The notes under the pieces are model-generated. The model saw nothing but the letters and a program-made list of their open reading frames with translations. It did no database searches and was not told the origin of the DNA. Of a stretch of 64,000 bases of DNA, positions 12,401 through 24,400 are shown one piece after another. This stretch comes from Serinus canaria (taxonomy: Eukaryota > Chordata > Aves > Passeriformes > Fringillidae). The number at the start of each line of letters is the position of its first letter. The first letter of the stretch is position 1. The position numbers and the translations under genes were made by a program. Location: contig NC_066313.1 in NCBI RefSeq assembly GCF_022539315.1, positions 66,033,934 through 66,097,933 of the forward strand, written 5' to 3'.

Positions 12401-15400
12401 TAATTCAAATGAAAACACATAAGCTAATGTTATACCTGCTCAAAACTCAGATACTTCTTTATTTCTCCTGTTTAGATTGCCTTTTTTTTTTAAAGTTAAT
12501 TAAAAAAAATAAAAGAAAACAACCACTTGCCATCTTCATGTCGAAGGTACTGGTTTCCACCTCTGTCTCTAGCTAATGACCATGCCTCGCCTTCATCACT
12601 TTCACAGAACTCTACCATGCTGTTCTTATCCATTTGCACCCACGTACCTTCTGAATTAGTCACCTGATGCACACACACAAAAAAGCAGAATTTATTGACT
12701 TCTCAAATAATTCAGTAGTATGAATTCAGCAACTACTTACAGTACCTGGAAAACACATTAAATTTCAATCTTTCTATTAGAAAGTAAATGTTAAAAAAAA
12801 AGTTTCTTAAATTAAGGCCACAGGCTGAGGCAGACTGAAGTATCAAACCTATTTATGGCATATTTACATTTAGGAGTAATTAAAAAAATTTTAGACCTAT
12901 TTATGTTCAGAAGAAGCAAAACACCAACACCACAACTTCAGAAAATCCACATAAGCCTAAATAAAAACTGGAGGGTAACAGTCACCAAGATATACCTTCT
13001 AATAAATGGTGGCAACAGGAGAATTATAATACCAAGATATACATGAAAGGTTTTTATGAGTATTAATTTTGTTCCTGATATTATATTTAGGAAATAGCAT
13101 GACACACTTCATCCTTAAGCCCTTCTTAACCATAAAACACCACAACTGGACAACCCAGAACAATAACAATAGTTCAGCAACTAAACAAATCGAAACAATC
13201 GGCAAAGAGAAACAGCAATTTGTTAAATGGTTAAGTCCTAGGAAAACATTTTATCGTGAAACAGAATTCTTTCAAAAGAAGTAGATAAAAAAAGTAGATC
13301 AAGAAACACAATTTTGTAAGGAATACCATAACAGAAATACATAAGCAAGCACAGGTAACTGCAGTGCAATTTTAATGTTATTTCAATCAATGCAAAAAGG
13401 CAAGAGACAAGACTGAATTAGTACTGCTAACATAAACCAACTGCAAAAGCCAGTATTTAGCATGAGGAGGGGAAAAGCAAACCTGGACAGAGGCAGATTC
13501 TTTTGCTGTGGTTACTACTGTTATATACTGGTATCTATGAAGACATGAACTGAAGCTACAAGGATCCATACCTCGCCCACTGCCTTGACTTTGTTTCCCA
13601 GAACTAACATTCCAATTGGGATACCTCTAAGGTTAGGGCAGCTTCTGATGTTGTGACCTGATGGGCCAGTCTTCACTACCTTGTACACTCCAGGTCCACC
13701 TCGAAGGAATGGCATGTCTTGTTCTTGCATCACTGCTTCCTGTGGGCAGTGTGAATTTAGGTCTTTGAAAAAATCATCAGCATTAGACCTAGATTCCTGA
13801 GAAATTTAAAAAAAAAAAAAAAAAGGCAAAACAGAACAGAATAAAACCTATTAATACCACCTTTAAACTGCTGAGATAAGAAACACTTACTTCAAGACTA
13901 CAAAAGGTAAATTTCAGAGCCAAAGGAGATCCTAGTTACATCGCTAATTTTAGTGTGCAGTGCTGAACAACTTACTACTACTAAACTGCATATTAATTGA
14001 ATTATTCCTGACATTACTCTTCAAGCAAAAGTGGTATAAATGTAACCATTTATATAAAAATAATAGCTCATATCTAACATCAGATACAAATTATTTAATC
14101 TAAATGCTTTCACTAAAACTTTATCCTTACTGCCATTTCTCAGGATTCACATTCATTTCTCCCGCTCTATCAGTGAAATTTTGTTAAAGTCTAGGGCTAT
14201 GGAAAGGGAATTCAATATTATGCCATACTATTTGCTGATGAAATATATATCCAAATCTGAAGTCAGAAAATACTTTGAATTTCTTACCAAAAAAAGTGGT
14301 AGTTACTAAAAGAAAAGAAAACTCAGCATAGATTTCTCAGCCAGCAACAGCTTAACTGAAAGGCTTTTGTACAAAAACCCATGAGGGATAGGAGTAACAA
14401 ATGTGCATTTATTTCAGAAGAATGCAAGTGAGAAGCAGGAGCAAGTTCCACTACACTGAAAGTCATAGGTACTTTTAAAGGAACATCTGAAAGTTACAAA
14501 CTACATAATGTCCTGCTGGATGAAGCCAGTGGTTCACCTCATTCAGTTTACTGTGTTCAGCAACAGGAGAAGCTTTGTAGAAACAGCATAAAATCTTTAC
14601 TAGTGGTCTGTCCCTATTATACCAACAGCATTTAAAACCTTTTTATTATGGATGTTACAGGGTATACTCTATTTTCTTTACTGTCTATTTATCAATCTGA
14701 TTTCTCAAAATTTAATTTCTTCTGAATATGCTGATACTTTCTGCCTTGACAATCTCCCACAAAAACACCTTCCAGGAGTTCACTCCCTAATGTGAGAAAG
14801 AATACTTTCTTGGTCAGATTTAAACCAAATTTCTGGTTACATTATTTACTTTTAAATGAATCCAAATTTCCTCTGATCTCTTTAATTATCATGTTTTCAG
14901 CTTTTTTTGGTATGGAAGTCTGTGCACTGTGTCCAGACTAATACAGCAGTGTTTTTTCAAGAAGCCTTTATACAAATATTATTCTATTACATAAATATGT
15001 AACTTACAAAGCAAGTTAATGCAAGGTGAGGTAAACTGGTTTGAGAGAAAAAAAAAGACAATTTAAACATAGTTTAGATCTTGACATAATAAAGTCAGCC
15101 ACTCTGGGGAAAAACAACCAGTGGACAAACAAGTTTTAAAATCTCTAAACCAAAATGTACGACACATTATCGTCTTCATTACAAAGTTCATACAAAAATA
15201 AAATCCATCTCAAAACATTACAGAACTGATATTCAGACAAATACTTCTACAGTGAATTTAAACAGCTTAACAGTACATAACAGATCATGTTCCTAGAATT
15301 AAATAATTTTTAAAACCCCATTAAGAATGGTCAGAGTATTTATTAAATATCTGTGTGGTGGCTTTACTTATACAAATATCATATTAGATGTCGCAACTTT

Positions 15401-18400
15401 ATGTGGAGCCTCCAATAACAGAAAAATATTTCCCAGTAAATTCTGCTCTAAGAGAGAATCAAAGACTTGGTTATGTTACTAGGCCACCTTTCTGAATTTC
15501 TAATTTAGTTAGTTAAAAAAGGAGAGCACTACTTATTAATTAATAAAAATTCAATAATCTGCCCTAGTACTTTTTTCTCATTTTAGAAGAAAGAGACACA
15601 GATACAGCACTGAATGCAAATCTGCCATTTCTTACAAAAATAAGTCACAGTAAAATAGACTTCAAAGAATATTGAGCATGAAGTTGAGTCATAAGGCGCA
15701 TTCTGAAAACACAAGATACAGTGCGACTGTTCCTGTAATTTAACTCACCTTAGGGGGTAAAGCTTTGGAAGTCCATGAAAAAAAGTCCAAATCCCTTACT
15801 CCTTGGCTAGCATTAAAGACATTCTGAGCAACAAAGTTTGAAAAAAAGAGACATATATCAACAAAGAAATAGGAACAAAGAAATACTGGAGGAAGAAGCT
15901 CAAGGTAGTATAATGCAAAGTTTCTCCTCAAGTAAATTTACTGGTAGAATGTTTTGCAAAAGGGGAAGGTTTTATTTTCCTAATCAAGTCACCTGAGTCC
16001 ATTGCTCACCATGGCAAATCATCCATTACACAGAAACAGTTTAGTATGTCAAAAGCTGAAAATGGATGTAGTGTGTCATGCCATTTACTGAAATTAAGAG
16101 CCAGACATCTCTTACAAAGCTTGAGACTTCAGACACAGAAAAATCTCATATTTGTTACAAAGAAATGGTAGCTGGTCCCATCACAAACCAGTTTTCTAGT
16201 GAGATCGTCTCCTGTTCTGAAAGATGATTTCAACCAGTGCAGGACAAGTGCACACAGAATTTTAGTCACCCAGTCAGAACCAAAGAGATGCAAAAGGGTT
16301 AAGCTGTCTGTTGCTGAAAGGAGTTCACTTGCACAGAATGATTTCACCAGTTTGCACATCAAAATTGTACTTTTTACCGGAGCCAAAAATGTCAGTGCTA
16401 TTTGGAGAACAATTGCTAAGATTCCATCAGTTTTGTAAAACACACAATGCATTAACTAGTTTGTTATGAATAATTATAACCCAAATATAGCTGCCAGAGA
16501 GACATCACTAATGTTATAACCAATTACCCACACTATAGAAATAAGCACTGCTGCTCTGCTTAATTTTTCCTCCCACAAAACAGGGAGGACAGCATTTTTT
16601 AATCACTGGAAAACATGAAAAAGAAGACATCTTTTCTCCATAAGCTAGTTTCTACTAATTTCAAAGATATTTTCTGTCAAATTAAAGAATAGTATACATA
16701 TAGCAGTCCTAATAATTGTACTTGTGGTATTTATGATGGAATCCCTTTGACAAAGCACCCATTTCATCTATATGAACCAAAGTATTAAAATCTAATTTCC
16801 TATCCCATCCTGATATGGGAACCAAATGAAATCCCTGCTCAGCAGCCACATTAAAATTTAAGAGTAGCTAAGGCAGTAAATCCTTTCAGGCAGAAACAAG
16901 TACAAAACACCCTTGGCATGCTTCATCTGTATTCCTTGACAATGCACTAACATGTTAAAAGTAAACAAATCTACACTTTTATCACATGATAGAAGCAAAT
17001 CATCTACTATATACTGCTTGCAAGCATTAAGTTTCAGTTATAAAAATGATCTGCCATTTTGACAAGGACAGGGAAATTGTCACTACACCAGCATTTCTTT
17101 AGAATTGAGTACCTTTACCCACATCTGAAGGAAGTAGCCATGAACTAGTGGTATATGCTCTGAGGCACTGGGGAAGGTGGGGAGGGTCACAGATAGGAAG
17201 ATTAGCAAAGTAAAGGTTTATCAACTCAGCATAAAACTATGGCAACTAGAAAAAGCCTACATGTGCCTATTGAGTGTACTTCAGAGGCATCCAACCTACT
17301 TAAACTGGCTGATTCTATTACTTTGCAGCATATCTCCATTTTTCTGATGGACTTCCACTGAGAAACATGGACTATCCATACCTCAAATATTTAGATATTA
17401 TTTCAAAGATCTATTTTTCTACATCACAGAGCTCTAAGTGTGAAACACACAAGGGAAACCAACAACAGCAAAGTGGGACCATGCTGGCTTAGAAACACCA
17501 AGAAGATCAAACTAGAAGCTCTCCTTTGCTCTGTGAACTTGAGAACTTCCTGCCTATATAACACTGCACACCAGTTTAGATGAATAGATCAGGCAGCTAT
17601 TTGGGAACTAGGTTTTCATTCTGAGAAACTACTAGATAGAAGCTTTGAATTTAGCCCTTTATCATCTGCAGACTTAGTACTTTCCTTCAAGACTTTACCT
17701 TTCAAGATCTAAAACTAATTTTAGAAATTCATACTTTTCCCAATAAATTCAAAGTTTCAGAGATTAATTTTTTTTTTTTTTTGCCATGAAAAATCATTGG
17801 TCCATTAGGAAGCATTTAAAACCTCAGTTATTATTTTTCAAAGCTAAGACCTAAACAGCCATCTTGACATTTTATCCAACATAGTCTTAGTCTTCAATTG
17901 CTTTCCATCATGCTTAAAAAAATGGTAGAAATTTCTGTCAATGTCCTTCAGTGTTTCCACAGAACATTCAGCTTTCTGAGGTTCTGTGATCAAGCACTGG
18001 AGCCTACATACTGATTTTAGTTCTTTCTTCCATTGCAATAATGGTTTGAAAAAACAAGTTTTGCAATCCTTGTTTGCCTGTGGTGGCTGGGGAATGTAAT
18101 ATTGTAGCTGGACATCAGGGCACAATATTCCTTCTTATAAAGTTTTAAATTTCAATTGAAGTAGTGAAAACTTAGAATGTGATTTTTTAAAAGACAAGTT
18201 CCAGAATTTGACCAAGATGAATTTCTATTTCTTCCCAGTGTGCACTCTTTTGTATCATATGTTCCTTTCTCCTAAGCATCATGTGTAAGCATGAATAAAT
18301 AACTGTCTGCATAAGGAATTCTACAAGTATTTTTTCAAAAACAGATACCTGAATACTGTAGAACAGAAGGAAAAATAGCTACCAGAGATGGAAACTGCTT

Positions 18401-21400
18401 ATTCAAAATCACAATCTATTGAATTCACAATCTCATAATTATCTACAATGGATTGGATGCACATTGAGATATGGGGCTGTAAACCAGTTCCTTGTGAAAG
18501 GACAACAGCAACAGAAGAAGAGCTGAAGACTTTCTAAGAAGGTAAATGAGCACAGCTGAAATAGATAAAACACTGGTAACTACCATCAATCTCTCCTTTC
18601 CTATGATAATTTATCTTCAACTATAATAGCTCTAATAAAAATCCAAAATGTGCATTTATCCACAATATTCAGTATCTGCTTTATCAAAAAATACCTAGTT
18701 AATGCTAATAAATATACATAAAATGAAGATACAAAATATAAGTCAAGATGAAAAGAGGTCATAATTAACACTGCTGAGAACCTCTACTGTTTTTCATCCG
18801 CTCACTGTTCCATAATACAGTGAAGAAACAGAATAACTAAAACTTTTTTTAAAAGTTTTTACATATTTTCCAAAATGCACTGAGAAATTTTATTTACTTA
18901 AGGGATTGATTCTAAAAAGCCTGTATATTTAAACATGAGAAAGCAATGTAATTGGAGATGACAAGTCTGCCCACTCAGAGTTGAATAGAAAATGGAGTCT
19001 AGTAGAAGAAATGACATCTGTTTGAACAGGGAATACATGGCCTAGCTCAGGCATTTGATCTTCCCTTTGCATTTTCAGTCACACAAGAGACTTTCTCCAG
19101 TCTTCCTTTTAAGCCAAAACTGGTTGAACAGCTTGGCTCCCAAAAATCTCGCACTATCACAATTTTTTCTACTGCACTCCATTCATCAAGTCATTCAGCT
19201 ACCCAAATCAACAGGATCAAGCAGATATGAATTATACCACAATTTAATCTAACAAAACTTCAGCATTTATTACTTAATTCAATATCTTTTTTGACAGAAG
19301 TCATTCATCACTAGAGGACTGCAAAAATCAAATTTGACAACTTGCAAATAGTACGTTCTTTTGACAATTCTGAGAAAAAAAAGTAGAATTTGAAATATTT
19401 TCAACCTAGCAATCACCATAAAAAAGATTTTAAACTTCCTACCAAGAAAGCAGTATCTGTGCAAAGGAAGGATCTAGTAAGAAAGCAGTATGTGCTAGAC
19501 TAGCATGCTGTAAAGACTTAAGGCATTCAAAAGTCAACCTCTGAACCTTATGTTTCGTCACCTTTAAAATATAAAATGTTAGAGAACTATTTTCTTCCTT
19601 TTCCCTCTTATTATTATAAATCAAACCAACAAATCTTACTGCTTATATACTGTCATAATGAAATAAAATAGTTTCAGGATATGCTAAGTCCTCTTGAAAA
19701 TCTGAAAATTAGAGCCACACAAGGAAACTTTTCTGACAGCAGCTCAAAACACATTTCTTGCAAATGCCTGCACGCTGTTAGAGTTGCTCTTATAACCCTT
19801 TTGCTATGTTGGCTGCCACTTACAGAGCAGAAGCTAAGAAAGGACATGACTTTCAACTTGTGTCAGTCAAGATGTGCGACTGGCTACCTAAAAGAAAATG
19901 AAGCATATCTAAAGCTTGTAACAGTCAAATGGTAACCAAACTAATTCACAAGAGTGTTTAACAACCCCCAAAACCAAGGGAGAACATTTAATCTGAACTT
20001 TACACAAAGAACAAAATGTTTGAATATTGAATGTTGTTTTTCACATTTGATTGTGCCTGACCTCCTTATTCACATGAAATTTGAATTCTCAAAATTAAGT
20101 TGTCAAGATTGAATGCTCAGTTATTCATGGCAGGTATTTCTTTCCAGGCTTCTCTCAAGGAGCACAGCATATGCTCTTCCCTAGAACCATATGTATACCA
20201 GAGCTGTATGAAAGATGCCAGGCAGTAAGTTCTTGCTAATCACAGACAAGTGCTGAGCTCAAAAATATTCCCTTCAACAAGCAAAAAGGTATTGAATATA
20301 TCTAAACTAAAAAAAAAAACCAAAACCCACAGAAAACCAGACAACTAAGAAAAATCTACCAGACTATAATACCCATCTAGATAAACAGTATTTGCTTAAG
20401 TTACTTAGTCAAGATAAATTCAATTTTACCATGGGTGAACTGGTAAAATTCAACTGCTGCACAGAACTATTAATATTTCATGGAAGTATAATACAGCAAT
20501 CTTCTAACGGCAACCAATTTGTTAGGCAAAAAATACAGGCAAAATTTTAAAGCCTAATTTTTTTTTCCATGTTTTCATATATTCTACAACAGACTAGAAA
20601 AACACTGTGATGACAGGCATGTTTGAGTGACTGATTTCTGAGTACAGAAATAATTTGCTTCCCAAATCCAAAATTAAAATAATTTCCCAAACAAGGATTC
20701 TATTGAAAGAAATCTACAAATAGAAATATATCAACAAATAATTTGTAGACAAGAAGACCTTGTTACGTCATCTAACACTATTTGGCAGAATTGCCACAAG
20801 GCATTATGAATTTCCAGATTTAGCTATTAGCAAATAGCCCAATTTCACTGGAACTGGGAATATCTGAGTTCTCCTATAACCAAAAACATGAAGAACATAA
20901 CAGTACCGGTCTCAGTGTTTAATTTAATGAAATATTTCTCAACTATCTTCAATTGCAGCAGCAGCTTACTCAAATAAGATGACAAATCAAATCTAAATAG
21001 CAGTATCAGTTACATCTGACTCTCACATTCTGCCCATAAGAAAACAAGGTACTGCCCACTCTGGGGAATGCATGAAAACAGATAAGCCAGAAAGGCCTGC
21101 ATTTCATGAATCTTTGGAGAAACACTGGTTTAGCTAATAGAGCTTTTCCTTTTTTTTCCACATCTTTCAAAAACTGTAATCGGTTTCCAGAAAAAGTGTA
21201 ACCTTTAACTGTAATCATGACAATTACCATTGAAGTTACTCACTTTCTGTTAACTCTTATTATAAATTCAATGTTTGTTTTGAAGCTCTAGGGTTCTTTC
21301 TTCATTTGATTAGCTAATGAAGTGGTAACCTAAAGATTTGGGTATAAAACTCATGAAATACATCCACAAAACCCAGAACCTCAAGAACTTTTTGGTTGGT

Positions 21401-24400
21401 TGGGTCTTTTAAAAAGCAACAATTACACTGATTGACTGTAGGCTGCAAGCCTCTTCTGAAATCAGAGCACCAGTGGCCACTTCACAAACAATGCTATCTA
21501 GCATAAGAAACACCTGGTGCAGACCACAATCTAATACTATTCTGCTTTTATTACAGCAGTCCCTGCACTTCTGTTTCTCTTCTAGGAGAAGAGGCTTCAA
21601 TATAAAAAGCCTCATACCTTTCTACACTCCACCCTCATTACACAGCAGCCCTCCAAAATGCAAACACGTGTAAGGTTGTATTTGATAATTAAAATATTGT
21701 TTACCTCAGGACTTTTTGCAGCCTTAATTGAAGAAAGTCTTGTAATGAGGATAGAGTGTACTTTTGGATATTTCTCAAAGGCACCTTTTACTTACGTCAA
21801 CAGGTACCAGAAGGCTCTTGCCAAGATGTTGGTTAAAAGACAGACACCACGCTTCAGTGTAACCATTCATGTTTGGAACATACTTCTTTATTGTTTCATC
21901 ATTCAGCCTCAGCCAAACACCATCATCATTGTGGATCTATGGGAAACAAGCAACAAGAACGAGCCATGCCCTCCTGTAACTGTTCTGTAGCTAGCAAGGT
22001 TTAACAGACTTCAGGCAGACAACAGCAGCAAAGAAGCAATGATCCTTACAATGCTGATACAACATAAGCAGAGGTAAACAGGAGTATTGACAAAATCAGA
22101 ATTCCAAAGCAATGGGGAAGCATATCTTTTAATAAGCCAAGGCAAGAAGATAAATTTAAATCAGATCATGCAGTAATAAGAATTGCTTTGAAATTAAAGA
22201 AGAAAGAAAGTCAAGATTTAATAAGCTTTATAAATTCCCCACTTCCCATTTTTGCATTGCTGGTATGACTTTGTAAATCGCAAAAATATTCCTTGCATAT
22301 GAAGTTATATTGTAAGAAAAATACATGCATAGTAGTCTAACACACTAGTAGTGATCTTTCAGATCTAAATAACAGATGTAATGAAAAGGACATCTGCATC
22401 TGAATTTTTGTGTAGAGTTGAAATAGTAAGTAGAGAAAAGCTAAATCTTAAGAGGTATTATTGTAAGATGAACTCCAGCAATTTTCTTGCCTTGTATCAG
22501 TCTCAAATGTTTGTTACACAGGTTTTGACGTAAGTAAATAAAGGAAACAATAGCTTGGAAAACTAAATTAGTAAATTTAGATTTTTGCAATTTATGATCT
22601 TAAGTTGTATATGTCAGCATCTAAACATGGAAAAAACCCCATTATTTACATGAATTACCTTTACATCTCAGCCCAATTTTCAATAGAAATGTCTTATGGA
22701 TTACCTCATCAATGAAAGTGATGGATCCATTGACTTTCACTATGCCTATCTGCTCACTCTGAAGGGAAGGGTGGCTACGGATACGAAGCCCTGCACTGTC
22801 CTTGGCCACAAATTTGCGAACCTAAGAGAAGCAAAGAAAGACAGTAAGGAAGAAAAAAAATTGGAACAGAGCTCTCAGAGTAAAAAGAAATAGGTTTAAC
22901 AGATTCTGAAATGCCAGTGACAAGACAGCAGTCTTAAGAGTTACAGTTTGTTGCTAGTTTCCCATGGCTGCTGTGTATAACTTCATTTTTCTACTATAAT
23001 CAAAAAAGTTATAATGTTCCAAAAAAAATAATGTAAGCATGCATTGACTTGGAAATATTTCTGTTATAACCTACAATAATCAGTACAACATTCTGATTTT
23101 CTTAACACACACGTTTTATTCGCTGCTGAAAATTTCACCAGATTTTCATTTCCAAATTTATAATTTCTTTTAACTGATCAGCCTGGAATTACCATTTCTC
23201 AGTTGTGCTACTGCAGTATTCTCTTTAGTCAGCTTTTTTAACCAAAATTTGGTTATTTTCCTTAAATTTCTTTCCAAAAGAGTTTAACTAGCCATTTTAA
23301 AATAAAATAATCTTGCTAGTTCTTTATCTTTCAAACAGCTATTTTAATAGTTTCTTCCTTTTTTCCACAGGAAAGTTAGAGCAGAGGCTCCTTGCTCTCA
23401 GCTGGACTTACTACACCACCACAAAATCTTCCACTTGTTATTCACTATCATGTTTTTTACCGTTCAAACATTATCAGGCACCTGTCCCATAGAGAACAAA
23501 CTAAAGGCATCCTATTGGTCTCTTAAAACCAGAGATGCATCTATTCTATCCATATGGTATAAACCATTTTCTTGGAAGGTTAATTTCAAACTCCACAGAT
23601 AAAAGTATCAATGGAAATATGGATCTTATCTATGACAACATAAAGCACAGAATGATGTGTAAAGAACAAACTCAGGGATACATAAGGAAAGGTAAGAACT
23701 AAGTGTATGAACCTTTTTTCCCTAAAGAAATTATTTAAGAAATTATATTTATTCTGAGGATAATTTAAAAAACAAAGTACAAAGCCCCAAAACCAGAAGC
23801 ATATAAAGGATTTCATACATAAATGACTCCAAAACGTGCAAGGTTTTGCTTATTAACAGTCCTCTTACTCATAATACTTAGATTCTCTCAACAGACAAAG
23901 CTAAGACTTTCAAGGTCCTTGTAAATGCATAAATCTGAATCACTGCTGACAATATTCTAAACACAGACAAGCCAAAAACAAAGTCTTGCAAATTAGGGGT
24001 CCTTGCATCATGTTACTTCAGAAAATCATTATGACAGTTTGCTAGAACTTGGATTAAAAACCTTTATTTAGAGGAAAAACTCACATTCCAGATTTTGAGC
24101 AGGCACAGGCCTGGAAAGAGCCTTCTTCTCTTTTGCAACAGCTAACCTAATTAGTTAATAAAAAACTTCAACCTATAACTAGAAATTACTTAAGGATCAG
24201 ATCCACTGACAGACAATACAAAAAAAACCAGATTAGGAGTTCTCTTAACCACCTGGATTCCAACTGAAGAACTAAGGCAGAAAGGCTTAGCAATTAGGAT
24301 GTACATCATCCCTACAGTGCACAGCAGTTTTCAAGAGCTGTGGTGCTGTGTTTTTTTATTTGACAAATCTACTAAGAGGTACACAACACACAGCACACAG

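Larger units (their letters stand above)
13797..15748 (-). other. MYCBP2 intron e32-e33
   Basis: 1,952 nt, GT-AG. Contains a degraded CR1/L3-like LINE at about 14500-15000 and the 17-nt T tract (transcript sense) just before the e33 acceptor. Confidence 0.8.

Noticed and set aside
17844..18125. 93-codon minus-strand open frame
   Set aside because: Looked at as a possible missed exon in the 6-kb intron, but e31, e32 and e33 already join contiguously and no flanking acceptor and donor fit.
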